DNA of 64,000 nt, taken from Dokdonella sp. (GTDB lineage Bacteria > Pseudomonadota > Gammaproteobacteria > Xanthomonadales > Rhodanobacteraceae). The position numbers and the translations under genes are program-made. Below, one piece after another: positions 1 through 11,053 of the stretch. The notes beneath the pieces were generated by a model that made no database searches, was not told the origin of the DNA, and saw only the letters and a program-made list of their open reading frames with translations. The DNA lies in assembly GCA_023228465.1 (NCBI GenBank), contig JALOBC010000001.1, positions 124,001 to 188,000 on the forward strand, given 5' to 3'. Numbering within the stretch: position 1 is the stretch's first letter; each line of letters begins with the position of its first letter.

Positions 1-140
1 ACTACATCGCCGTCAACGGGCGCACCGGCGAGACCATGGGCTCGGTGCCGGTGCAGCAGTGGAAGCTGCTCACCGCCGCGCTCACCGTGGGCACCTTCCT
101 CGAAGGCATTGCCCTGTGGATCCTGGCGGGCACCTCATGA
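1..140 (+). CDS. C-terminal end of a membrane protein (partial)
   Basis: Only the last 45 or so codons are present; the gene starts before the window. The visible end carries a NGRTGETMGSVP stretch followed by a hydrophobic segment (LLTAALTVGTFLEGIALWIL) that looks like a C-terminal membrane helix. I recall similar endings in zinc-ribbon membrane proteins found beside LemA-like genes, but that is a weak recollection and the function is not established. Its stop codon overlaps the ATG of the next gene (ATGA), so the two are probably translationally coupled. Confidence 0.55.
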   Translation, partial: YIAVNGRTGETMGSVPVQQWKLLTAALTVGTFLEGIALWILAGTS

Positions 141-430
141 GCGACGACGGCGGACTCTGGCTGCTCCTGCTCGGCCCCACCGGCGCCGGCGCCCTGTACT
201 GGGCGCTGTACCGCTACTACCGCAACACCGACAAGTCGCACGCCTTCGAACGCGAGACGACGGTCGAAGCCAGGCCGGTGACCGGCAGCGATGTGAAGGT
301 CGACCGCATCGAAGGCACGCGCCAATCACGCATCCGCGGCGAGAACACCAGCGCCTGGCGGGCGCGGGTGAGGCGGGTCGAGCCGCCGCCGGACCAGCAA
401 CTGGCCGGGCGCGAAGCCGGCGACGGCTGA
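137..430 (+). CDS. small hypothetical membrane protein
   Basis: Encodes 97 residues. The start chosen is the ATG that overlaps the previous stop by four bases, the usual sign of coupling. Residues about 6-26 form one hydrophobic segment (LWLLLLGPTGAGALYWALY) followed by a charged, probably cytoplasmic tail rich in Arg and Glu. No family is recognised. Because it is coupled to the upstream membrane protein it may work with it, but no function can be assigned. The next 170 bases hold no gene. Confidence 0.55.
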   Translation: MSDDGGLWLLLLGPTGAGALYWALYRYYRNTDKSHAFERETTVEARPVTGSDVKVDRIEGTRQSRIRGENTSAWRARVRRVEPPPDQQLAGREAGDG

Positions 431-602
431 GCGTACGACGCGCGGTCGCAAGTGCGCAGCGATGTCGCGCGATGCGTGTCCGCGCATCGGCCCGCGGGGC
501 TATCATCCCGGGTTCGCGCAGGTGAATCGACCCTGCGCGGGGAGATGCGCCGCCCCGCCATCGCGCGGGTAGCGGACGCACGCGAGAAGAACGGGGGAGG
601 CG

Positions 603-737
603 ATGCGCGTCAGGGAAAGCACCATCGAGCAGGAGCTCATCGAAAAGCTCGATGAGCTCAAATACACGCTGCGCAAGAGCCTCGGCCAGGGCCTGCGGGC
701 TCGCGCGCACATATGTCGCCATCTTGTGATTGCGTAA
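603..737 (+). pseudogene. hsdR: 5' remnant of type I restriction subunit gene hsdR
   Basis: Forty-four codons remain. The first 24 residues (MRVRESTIEQELIEKLDELK then YTLR) read like the conserved N-terminus of HsdR, the motor/nuclease subunit of type I restriction enzymes, normally about 1000 residues. A GGGAGG ribosome-binding site lies just before the ATG. After residue ~24 the match to HsdR is lost and a stop follows at 735-737, eleven bases before the start of the methylase gene. I infer that the rest of the hsdR locus was deleted or replaced when the downstream five-gene cluster arrived. The remnant may still be translated as a leader peptide. Confidence 0.7.
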
Positions 738-747
738 TGTCCCCGCT

Positions 748-1389
748 ATGAATCTCGTCAAATCCAAACAACGCGTTGCCGACCACGGCGAGGTGTTCAC
801 CCCGGCGTGGCTGGTCGAGGCGATGCTTGATCTGGTCAAGGATGAGAGCGAGCGCATCGATTCGCGCTTTCTGGAGCCGGCCTGTGGCAGCGGCAACTTT
901 CTCGTTGCGGTCCTGGCGCGCAAGCTTGCGGCGGTGGAACTCAAGTACGGCAAATCGGCTTTCGAGCGGCAGCATTACGCGCTGCTCGGGCTGATGTGCA
1001 TGTACGGCGTGGAGCTGCTCGCCGACAACATGGCGGAGTGCCGGGCTAACCTGCTGGAGATTCTTGCCGACTACCTTGATTTGAAGCCGGCGGACGATCT
1101 TTACAATGCCGCACGTCACGTACTGCGGCATAACCTCGTGCTGGGCGATGCGCTGACCATGAAGACCCACGACGGCGTGGCGATCACCTTCCCCGAATGG
1201 GGGTATCTTGGCAAGGGGCGTTACCAGCGGCGTGACTTCCGGATGGACGTGCTGACCGGTGCAGCCGCTTTCCGTGCCGAAGACTCGCTGTTCGCCAACG
1301 TGGACAAGGCGAGCCTGTTCCGGCCGGTGAAAAGCTACCCGGCCATGACCGTCCGCGAGCTCGCCGCGCTGGCTGAGGGGGAGCCATGA
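748..1389 (+). CDS. N6-adenine-methyltransferase-like protein lacking the NPPY motif
   Basis: Encodes 213 residues, first gene of a five-gene overlapping cluster. The N-terminal HGEVFTPAWLVEAM stretch and the LEPACGSGNFL motif (residues ~42-52) match motifs X and I of N6-adenine methyltransferases, which bind S-adenosylmethionine. The catalytic (D/N)PPY motif expected 100-170 residues later is absent, and the protein is less than half the usual length. It is annotated in relatives, as I recall, as a restriction enzyme M subunit. It may be a specificity or cofactor-binding partner of the full methylase at 3034-4626. The ATG at 748 is preferred over an in-frame TTG at 730. Its stop overlaps the next start by four bases. 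Confidence 0.75.
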   Translation: MNLVKSKQRVADHGEVFTPAWLVEAMLDLVKDESERIDSRFLEPACGSGNFLVAVLARKLAAVELKYGKSAFERQHYALLGLMCMYGVELLADNMAECRANLLEILADYLDLKPADDLYNAARHVLRHNLVLGDALTMKTHDGVAITFPEWGYLGKGRYQRRDFRMDVLTGAAAFRAEDSLFANVDKASLFRPVKSYPAMTVRELAALAEGEP

Positions 1390-2546
1390 CCGATTCCGGC
1401 ATTGCCGCTTCCATCCCCGTATTGCGCTGGGCCGCGCAGCGCGAGCGGCTGCACGATGATGATTTGACGCAGCGCTTTCCCAAGTGGCCGCTGTGGCTGA
1501 GTGGGGACGCGCAGCCCACGCTGCGGCAGCTTGAGGATTTTGCTCGTCTCACACATACCGCCATCGGTTATTTCTTCCTGCCTGAGCCGCCCGAACTTGC
1601 GCTTCCGGTACCCGACTTCCGTACCGTGCGCGATCAATCCCTCGCGGAGCCCAGCAGCAATCTGCTCGATACCCTCTACCTGTGCCAGCAGCGGCAAGCC
1701 TGGTACCGCGACTACGCGCGCGTGCAGGGCTTCGAGCCCCTGCCATTCATCGGCAGCGCACAAGCGGAGCAGCCCGCCGAGGAGGTTGCCCGCGTCATTG
1801 GCGAAACGCTGGCGGTGTCGACCGCCGAGCGTCAGCGCATGCGCACCTGGGAAGATGCGCTCAGGCAGCTCATCCGGGCGGCCGAAGACGCCGGCATTCT
1901 TGTCATGGCGACATCCGTGGTCGGCAGCAACACGCATCGTTCGCTGGACGTGGACGAGTTTCGCGGCTTCGTCCTGGCCGATGATCTGGCGCCGCTGATT
2001 TTTCTGAACAGCGCCGACAGCAAGTCCGCGCAGATGTTCACGTTGGGCCATGAACTGGCGCACTTGTGGCTGGGTGCCTCGGGTGTCTCGGACATCCAAG
2101 CTGGCAAAGTGCCCGCGCACGCCACGGAGCGCTGGTGCAATCGCGTGGCAGCGGAACTGCTCATGCCGATGGAAGCGGTGCGATCCGCCTACCAAGCCGA
2201 CACCCCTGTCACCGATGAAATCCAGCGCCTGGCCCGGGTGTTCAAGGTCAGCACGCTGGTGGCCCTGCGCCGCCTGTTCGATGCGGGCTACATCGACGAG
2301 GTCACGCTGTGGCAACAATACCGCGAGGAAGAAAACCGCCTGCGCAAGCTGAAAGAACGCAAGCAGGCGACTGGGGGTGATCCTTACCGAAATATTCCCA
2401 CTCGTGCCAGCAAGCGCTTCAGCCGCGCCATCATCTCCAGCACCCTGGAAGGCATGACCTCGTTTTCCGAAGCCAACCGTCTGCTCGGCGTGCGCAAGGC
2501 GGCCACGTTCAATCAGCTTGCGCATGAACTCGGGGTCACGGCATGA
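1386..2546 (+). CDS. ImmA/IrrE family metallo-endopeptidase (COG2856)
   Basis: Encodes 386 residues. The zinc-protease signature GHELAH lies at residues 221-226 (His222, Glu223, His226), with a likely third ligand in the RVAAELLMP segment (Glu257). The N-terminal half carries the GYFFLPEPPE element typical of COG2856 proteins that follow an Xre-like helix-turn-helix, though the DNA-binding part here is divergent. Family members cleave repressors (ImmA) or act as antitoxins. It overlaps both neighbours by four bases, and the next gene is DUF4411; COG2856-DUF4411 pairs are known predicted toxin-antitoxin modules. Here the pair is embedded between two methylase genes. Confidence 0.85.
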   Translation: MTDSGIAASIPVLRWAAQRERLHDDDLTQRFPKWPLWLSGDAQPTLRQLEDFARLTHTAIGYFFLPEPPELALPVPDFRTVRDQSLAEPSSNLLDTLYLCQQRQAWYRDYARVQGFEPLPFIGSAQAEQPAEEVARVIGETLAVSTAERQRMRTWEDALRQLIRAAEDAGILVMATSVVGSNTHRSLDVDEFRGFVLADDLAPLIFLNSADSKSAQMFTLGHELAHLWLGASGVSDIQAGKVPAHATERWCNRVAAELLMPMEAVRSAYQADTPVTDEIQRLARVFKVSTLVALRRLFDAGYIDEVTLWQQYREEENRLRKLKERKQATGGDPYRNIPTRASKRFSRAIISSTLEGMTSFSEANRLLGVRKAATFNQLAHELGVTA

Positions 2547-3037
2547 GCTACCTGCTGGACGCCAACGTGTTCATGGCCGCCAACCGCCTGCACTACGGCA
2601 TGGACTTTTGTCCGGCATTCTGGGATTGGCTGGTTCATCACGGCAACACGGGCACAGTATTCAGCATCGACAAGGTGGCCGATGAAATCGACGGCGGCGA
2701 CGATTCCTTGACAGCCTGGGCGAAGGACCAGGGCCAACACCTTTTCCGGCGCACACCACCCACACTGGGCCCGCAGTTCGCCGAGGTGAGTCAATGGGTG
2801 ACCAGCCAACAGTACACACCGGCCGCCATCAATACGTTCATGCAGGTGGCCGACTATTACCTCGTAGTGCACGCACTCGCGGGTGATCACACGGTGGTAA
2901 CACACGAAATACCAGCCAACTCGCCGGGCCGCGTCAAGATTCCGAACGCTTGCCTGGGTGTTGGGGTGTCCTTCGTGACGCCTTACCAAATGCTCCGCCG
3001 TGAAAAGGCACGCTTCGTGCTTGGGAAACATGCATGA
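2543..3037 (+). CDS. DUF4411 family PIN-like protein (probable toxin)
   Basis: Encodes 164 residues. The N-terminus MSYLLDANVFMAANR places an Asp at residue 6 in the position of the first catalytic acid of PIN-type RNases, and further acidic residues follow (DEIDGGDD near residue 52). The length and the ending (TPYQMLRREKARFVLG) fit DUF4411. PIN-like proteins of this group are predicted ribonucleases and are the toxin partner of COG2856 proteases. The ATG overlaps the protease stop by four bases, and its own stop overlaps the methylase start by four bases. RNase activity is inferred from family, not shown. Confidence 0.8.
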   Translation: MSYLLDANVFMAANRLHYGMDFCPAFWDWLVHHGNTGTVFSIDKVADEIDGGDDSLTAWAKDQGQHLFRRTPPTLGPQFAEVSQWVTSQQYTPAAINTFMQVADYYLVVHALAGDHTVVTHEIPANSPGRVKIPNACLGVGVSFVTPYQMLRREKARFVLGKHA

Positions 3038-4618
3038 GCATTACACCCGAAACCATGAAGGCACGTTTCACGCTGCGCGGGCGCAACCCGGATGTGCTGA
3101 CGTGCATCGCCAATCTGTCCAACGACGAGGTGTTCACGCCGCCGGAGCTGGCCAACCGCATGCTGGACACGCTGGCCGAAGCCTGGGCGAAGGATCACGA
3201 TGGCGCGAGCCTGTGGGCCGACCCGAACGTACGCTTTCTTGATCCGTGCACCAAGTCCGGCGTGTTCCTGCGCGAGATCACCAGCCGCCTGACCGAAGGG
3301 CTGGCCGGGCAAATTCCCGACCTGCAGGACCGCGTCGACCATATCCTGCAAAAACAGGTGTTCGGCATCGGCATCACCCAGCTCACGGCCATGCTGGCGC
3401 GGCGCAGCGTGTACTGCTCCAAGCATGCCAACGGCGAGCACTCGATCGCGCACTTCGATACCGAGGCGGGCAACATCTGGTTCGAACGCACTGAGCATCA
3501 GTGGGAAGGCACCAAGTGCCGATATTGCGGTGCACCGCGAGCAATTTTTGAACGCGAGGCTGGTCTTGAGAGCCATGCCTACGCATTTATCCACGCAGAT
3601 GACATCAAGGCCCGGGTAACCGAGATTTTTGGAGACAAGATGCAATTCGACGTCATTATCGGCAATCCGCCGTATCAGATGCGAGGAGGCGCCGGCGGTT
3701 CAAGCGATTCCTCAATCTACCAGTTGTTCGTGCAGCAGGCGCTTGGCCTCGGATCGCGATATGCGGTTTTCGTTACACCTTCCCGCTGGATGGCCGGTGG
3801 GCGTGGGCTCGATGACTTCAGGACGAAGATGCTGGACGGGGGACACATCCGAAGCCTTACGGACTTTCCTGACTCTGGCGAAGCATTTCCCGGGGTTCAG
3901 ATCAAGGGCGGTATTTGCTATTTTCTCTGGGATGCATCGCACAGCGGAACATGCGACGTCACTCGCATGGTTGGAGGCGCAGAGCACATTCAGCGCGACC
4001 GGCAACTGGGCGAGTTCGATGTTTTCGTTCGTGATGAGCGCGCGCTGGCAATACTCCGAAAGGTTCTTGCCAAAAAAGAGCCGCCGGTGCTGGACCTTGT
4101 GTCCGGCGACACGCCCTTCGGTATCGCGACCAATTTCGAGGGCTGGGCCAAACAAAATGGGAACGGCAAGGTCACGCTTCATTTGATCGAGAAGGGCAAG
4201 CGCACCGTCGGATACATGAAACGTGGGGATATTCGCAAGAACGCAGGTGCCATCGATTTTTGGAAAGTTCTGGTGCCAAAGGCGTATGGGGCTGGTGAGG
4301 CCTTTCCGCACCAAATTCTCGGCAAGGAAATCGTCGCAGCACCCCCATCAGCCTGTACGCAGTCGTATCTCGTGGTCGCGCCGTTCCAATCGGAAAGGGC
4401 TGCGCAGAGCTTCGCCAGCTACTACCGGACTCGACTGTTTCGTTTTCTGGTGTCGTTGCGGAAGATTACTCAAGACGCCCTGCGATCAACCTACACCTGG
4501 GTACCGCAGCAGACCTGGAACAGGGTGTGGACGGACGATCTGCTCTACAAGAAGTACGGCATCACCAAGGCCGAAATTGGATACATCGAAAGCATGATTC
4601 GTCCGATGGGCGAATCCG

Positions 4619-4626
<8 letters not shown>
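3034..4626 (+). CDS. Eco57I-type N6-adenine DNA methyltransferase
   Basis: Encodes 530 residues. The motif NDEVFTPPELANRML (residues ~29-43) and the cofactor motif FLDPCTKSGVF (Asp70) precede the catalytic motif GNPPYQM (Asn211), so this copy should be able to methylate adenine in DNA. The usual GSG of motif I is replaced by TKSG. A CxxC pair at residues 162-165 may bind metal. Codon use between about 3500 and 4600 is visibly less GC-rich at third positions than in the core genes, a sign of transfer. It overlaps the next gene by eight bases. It is likely the modification subunit paired with the nuclease-helicase downstream. Confidence 0.88.
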
Positions 4627-7201
<2,575 letters not shown>

Positions 7202-7323
7202 CTGCCGTCGGGCCTCGCCGCACCTGCAAAACGCAAGTTGACCTGCAAGGTTTTGGAAACCACGCTGGGGCACAGGCGATCGGGTATCGATCCAGGTCAT
7301 CGAACTGGCGAGGGCACATTCCC

Positions 7324-7797
7324 TTACCCGAGCTTGCCCAGCACCTGCCGCGCGAGCTCCAGCTCCATCGCTTCCTTCCTTGCCAACGGAATCGTGGCGT
7401 AAACCGACACCTTGAACGATGCAGCACCCTTCTTGACCAAAAGGCCGACCTGCTCGCCTGCAACGAAGTAATAGGCATCGTCGCCCACCGACGCCGGCGT
7501 CATCGACGCCCCGTGCGCCGCCATTGCCGCGGCCATCTGCTTGCCGCCGTCGTAGGCGGACGCCGGCTGGAGGTAGAGCGTGACGGATGCTACCGGCGAT
7601 GCGCCGGAGGGCGTCCAGGTGCAGGTTTTCATGAAGGTGGGCGTGACGTGTTTACCGGCTGCGACCGGTACGCCGATCGTCTTGGCAACCTGGGCCGGGG
7701 TCAGCAGCGTGCAGGCGTCGGTTTCGGCGTTCGCCGCGAAGGGTACGATGGTCCCAAGCACCAAGCTGGCACAAAGTATCGCGTGAGTGATGCGCAT
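7324..7797 (-). CDS. secreted hypothetical protein
   Basis: Encodes 157 residues with a clear signal peptide (cleavage after about residue 24, FAANAETDAC). The mature part begins DACTLLTPAQVAKTIGVPV and has a second Cys in KTCTW, giving a likely disulphide, and a pattern (CTLLT..qv....G......CtW) loosely like DUF3558-type secreted proteins. No catalytic motif is visible. It is transcribed toward the restriction island and is a lone gene with about 120 bases on each side. Function unknown. Confidence 0.7.
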   Translation of the reverse strand: MRITHAILCASLVLGTIVPFAANAETDACTLLTPAQVAKTIGVPVAAGKHVTPTFMKTCTWTPSGASPVASVTLYLQPASAYDGGKQMAAAMAAHGASMTPASVGDDAYYFVAGEQVGLLVKKGAASFKVSVYATIPLARKEAMELELARQVLGKLG

Positions 7798-7922
7798 GTG
7801 ATGACCTCCGGTGGGGTGGGCCGGCGAATCCAGTCAGGCGCAGGGCTCGGCCGCTCCCCGACTGCGATGGAGAGCTTACGCCGTTCGCGGGCGTCCGGCG
7901 TGGGCTGAAAGCCAGGGGACTG

Positions 7923-8813
7923 TCAACTTTCCAGGGGGGCTAACAGCCGCTGATGGCCCGGAAAATGTCGACCCTGACCCCGGTTTTCCGGTTCACTGCA
8001 TGCAACCAGGCCGACCCTCGTGAATCCATTGCCACGCCTTCCAATGGAACAGCAGTTTCCATGCATGTAGTTGCCTGCGTTCACGCTCGTCAGCTTCTTG
8101 CGTAACTGCGGATCGAGCCATCGGTCATCGCCCGTGAACAGACGTTCGCACAGGAAGGCGGAGGGCTCCGGTCTGTGCTGGCGCGCACCCGGGAACATGC
8201 GCGAATGACGCGAGCGGTATTTGCAGGCACGCTCAAGTAGCCGCTCACGGTAATACGCCGCGCTCGGCCAGCCGCCCGTTAGCAACTCCCCGCCACTCAG
8301 GAATGGCATCGTCAACGCCCGCTTGTCCAGGAGCGCAAACAAGCTGCGGTAGAACCGGTCGTGCTGTTTTACCGAAGGCGGAATGATCACGGCGTGGGTC
8401 ATGAAATCCTTCGACTCGCCGGGGGTAAAAGCGTTGGTCCAGTTCGCATACACCTTCAGGGGGTTCATCGCAGGCCGGTTGCGGACGCGGTCTTCCATCA
8501 CGAACCGCGCCAATCCATATGCATCCTGTGGAAAGCGCGCGACCTCGGTTCGAAGATCCCTAGCAAAGCCCTCGATCATCGCATCGGCGACCACTGGCTT
8601 GAACACGACTTTGGCCGCTTGCCAGATCGGGCTATCCGGACCCTGGATCTGTAGTGGCAGGAACTCGGCAAACCCGCCCGCCAGTTGGTAATTGGCACGA
8701 AACACGAATCCGGTGAGTCCGTCCCACACGGCGGGACCCTTGATCTGTGCGGCCACCTTGGCGATGAACAAATCCAGGCTCGGAAAGCCGACGTCGCTGG
8801 CACGCAGATACTG
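7923..8813 (-). pseudogene. fragment resembling an asparagine synthetase C-terminus
   Basis: An open frame with no credible start of its own. Downstream of the broken Doc reading frame it begins with QYLRASDVGFPSLDLF and contains MEDRVRNRPAMNPLKVYANWTN-like sequence, FTPGESKDFM and MPFLSGGELL, which resemble the C-terminal part of asparagine synthetase-related proteins of polysaccharide or peptide clusters. The N-terminal amidotransferase and ATP-binding parts are missing. The last ~30 codons look like read-through. It is best read as a remnant joined to the Doc remnant by a rearrangement near 8814. The family assignment is a recollection and could be wrong; that it is broken is more certain. 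Confidence 0.45.
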
Positions 8814-8814
8814 T

Positions 8815-9012
8815 GCCGAAGGCGCGTGCCACGGCAGGGTCGGCGAGGTCGGGCGGCGGGTCGCCGCAGGCGTGGCGTTGCCGGGCTCGGGCAAGCGCCG
8901 AGTCGAGCAGGGCTTCATCGCGCACGCCGCCGCTGCCGCCGCCGGGTTCGGCAAGCTGGCGGTCGTGGATGGCCATCGCGGGTGGTTTGCCGATCCAGGT
9001 GAAGGTGATCAG
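8815..9012 (-). pseudogene. doc: truncated Doc-type (Fic family) toxin gene
   Basis: About 66 codons read FTWIGKPPAMAIHDRQLAE, GGVRDEALLDSALARA and PPPDLADPAVARAFG, the typical N-terminal half of death-on-curing toxins (about 125 residues when complete). The frame is lost exactly where the catalytic HxFxxGNKR motif should follow, so the toxin must be inactive. Its first codon would be CTG overlapping the antitoxin TGA, where an ATG or GTG is normally found, suggesting that the start codon has decayed too. It follows the antitoxin at 9009-9245. Confidence 0.75.
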
Positions 9013-9245
9013 GTTGGCTCGGTTTGCTGGGCAAGCTTGTTGAGCAGGGTGCGGCGCTTGCGCATCACCTGCTCGGCCACTTCCATCTGTGCGGTCAGCT
9101 CGGGGTCGTAGGCGGTGAGACGCAGGCCGTCGGGTGTTTCCAGTGCGTAGAGCCCATCGCCCTTTTCGAGGCGCAGGCGCGCCAGCAGCTCCTTCGGCAG
9201 GATGACGCCGGCGGAATTGCCGATGCTGGTGATCTTGAGCTTCAT
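9009..9245 (-). CDS. AbrB/MazE-type antitoxin (orphan)
   Basis: Encodes 78 residues. The N-terminus MKLKITSIGNSAGVILPKEL is the swapped-hairpin AbrB/SpoVT DNA-binding fold used by antitoxins paired with Doc or PIN toxins. The C-terminal half (TAQMEVAEQVMRKRRTLLNK) would be the toxin-neutralising segment. The gene appears intact while its Doc partner downstream is truncated and has no start codon. It may persist as a DNA-binding repressor or simply be on its way to decay. No convincing promoter is seen in the 267 bases up to gpmI. Confidence 0.8.
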   Translation of the reverse strand: MKLKITSIGNSAGVILPKELLARLRLEKGDGLYALETPDGLRLTAYDPELTAQMEVAEQVMRKRRTLLNKLAQQTEPT

Positions 9246-9512
9246 GGAGTGCCCCCGGGAGCGACGTCATAACGAATGTTGTCACCAATCAGTGCCGTGA
9301 AGGATGGCAGGGTGCGGATGCGTCCAGTTCCGAGGGCGTTGGCACGCTGTGGGCGAGTCGTCTTGCCCTGCGCGTCGCGGCTCGATCCGGCGCAAGTCGC
9401 AGGCGGGTTGCATGCCCCCGGTGCCGCCGTGCCGCGTTGCATGTGCTGCGCCACGCGGTCGGCGTCGGGCTGCTAGCATGGCCGCCTTCGAGTTCCTGCT
9501 GGATCCTTGCGC

Positions 9513-11036
9513 GTGACCCGACCCCGACCCGTCCTGCTGCTCATCCTCGATGGCTGGGGCCATCGCGACGAGACCGCCCACAACGCCATCGCATTGGCCC
9601 AAACACCGAACTGGACGCGCCTGCTCGCCGAGTGCCCGCACGCGCTGGTGGAAACCCACGGCATGCACGTCGGTCTTCCGGACGGCCAGATGGGCAATTC
9701 CGAGGTCGGTCACATGAACATCGGCGCCGGGCGGGTCGTGTATCAGGAACTGACGCGCATCGATGCCGCCATCGACGATGGCAGCTTTTTCGACAATCCG
9801 GCCCTGACGGGTGCCTGCGACGCGGTCAAGCGCGGCGGCACCTTGCACGTGCTCGGCCTGGTCAGCCCGGGCGGCGTGCACAGCAGCGAACGCCACATCC
9901 ATGCCTTGATCGATCTTGCCGCGCGCCGTGGCGTGGGCCAGGTCGCCGTACACGCGTTCCTCGATGGCCGGGATACGCCACCGCGCAGCGCGCAACCCAG
10001 TCTCGCTGCGCTGGCCGCGAAATGCGCAGCCGCCGGCAATGCACGCATCGCCAGCCTCAGCGGGCGCTATTACGCGATGGACCGTGACCAGCGCTGGGAT
10101 CGCGTGGAACTTGCCTACCGTGCCATCAGCGAAGCCCAGGCGCCGTTCCAGGCGGACGACGCGCTGGCCGGCCTCGATGCCGCCTATGCGCGCGATGAAA
10201 ATGACGAGTTCGTCAAGCCGACGGTCATCGCCGGCGGTGCGCGCGTGGAAGACGGCGATGCGGTGGTGTTCATGAACTTCCGTGCCGACCGCGCGCGCCA
10301 GCTCTCGCATGCGTTCGTCGATGCGCAGTTCAACGGATTCCAGCGCCCGCGCCGCCTCGATCTCGCCGCCTTCGTCACCCTCACCCAATACGAAAAGGGC
10401 CTGCCCGTCACCGCCATCGCCTACCCGCCGCAGTCGCTCGACAACAGCCTCGGCGAGTACCTGGCCGCGCAGGGGCTGCGCCAGCTGCGCATCGCCGAGA
10501 CCGAGAAGTATGCACACGTCACGTTCTTCTTTTCAGGTGGCCGCGAAGCGCCGTTCGAGGGCGAGGAGCGCGTCCTGGTGCCCAGTCCCAAGGTGGCCAC
10601 CTATGACCTCAAGCCGGAAATGAGCTGCCCGGAGGTGACCGAGCGCCTGGTCGCGGCGATCGGCTCGGGCGCGTTCGACTTCATCGTCTGCAATCTGGCC
10701 AATGCCGACATGGTTGGCCACACCGGCATCGAATCGGCCGCGATCAAGGCGGTGGAAGCGGTGGATCGGGCGCTTGGTGCGCTCGCTACGGCGATTCGTG
10801 CCGCCGGCGGCGAGATGCTGGTCACCGCCGATCACGGCAACGTCGAGCAGATGGTGGCCGAGGACGGCGTGGCCCATACCCAGCACACGGTCGGGCCGGT
10901 ACCGCTGGTCTATCTTGGCCGGCCGGCGACGCTTCGCCACGGTGCGCTCAAGGACCTCGCGCCAACCGTGCTGGCCCTGATGGGGCTGCCGCGGCCGGCG
11001 GAAATGACCGGGCACAGCCTGGTCGAGTGGACCTGA
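9513..11036 (+). CDS. gpmI: 2,3-bisphosphoglycerate-independent phosphoglycerate mutase
   Basis: Encodes 507 residues, the normal size. It interconverts 3- and 2-phosphoglycerate in glycolysis and gluconeogenesis using two Mn ions. The N-terminal LLLILDGWG, the [13 protein letters not shown] segment, [11 protein letters not shown] and the metal-binding [11 protein letters not shown] near the C-terminus are all present. The GTG at 9513 is chosen because the protein then begins [16 protein letters not shown]; an in-frame TTG lies two codons earlier. It is followed directly by envC, an association also seen in other Gammaproteobacteria. Confidence 0.95.
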   Translation: MTRPRPVLLLILDGWGHRDETAHNAIALAQTPNWTRLLAECPHALVETHGMHVGLPDGQMGNSEVGHMNIGAGRVVYQELTRIDAAIDDGSFFDNPALTGACDAVKRGGTLHVLGLVSPGGVHSSERHIHALIDLAARRGVGQVAVHAFLDGRDTPPRSAQPSLAALAAKCAAAGNARIASLSGRYYAMDRDQRWDRVELAYRAISEAQAPFQADDALAGLDAAYARDENDEFVKPTVIAGGARVEDGDAVVFMNFRADRARQLSHAFVDAQFNGFQRPRRLDLAAFVTLTQYEKGLPVTAIAYPPQSLDNSLGEYLAAQGLRQLRIAETEKYAHVTFFFSGGREAPFEGEERVLVPSPKVATYDLKPEMSCPEVTERLVAAIGSGAFDFIVCNLANADMVGHTGIESAAIKAVEAVDRALGALATAIRAAGGEMLVTADHGNVEQMVAEDGVAHTQHTVGPVPLVYLGRPATLRHGALKDLAPTVLALMGLPRPAEMTGHSLVEWT

Positions 11037-11053
11037 CGGCACGGCCGCGTTTC

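Noticed and set aside
9282-10517. 411-codon open frame on the minus strand across gpmI
   Set aside because: It is opposite a highly conserved enzyme gene and has no ribosome-binding site; high GC makes such antisense frames common.
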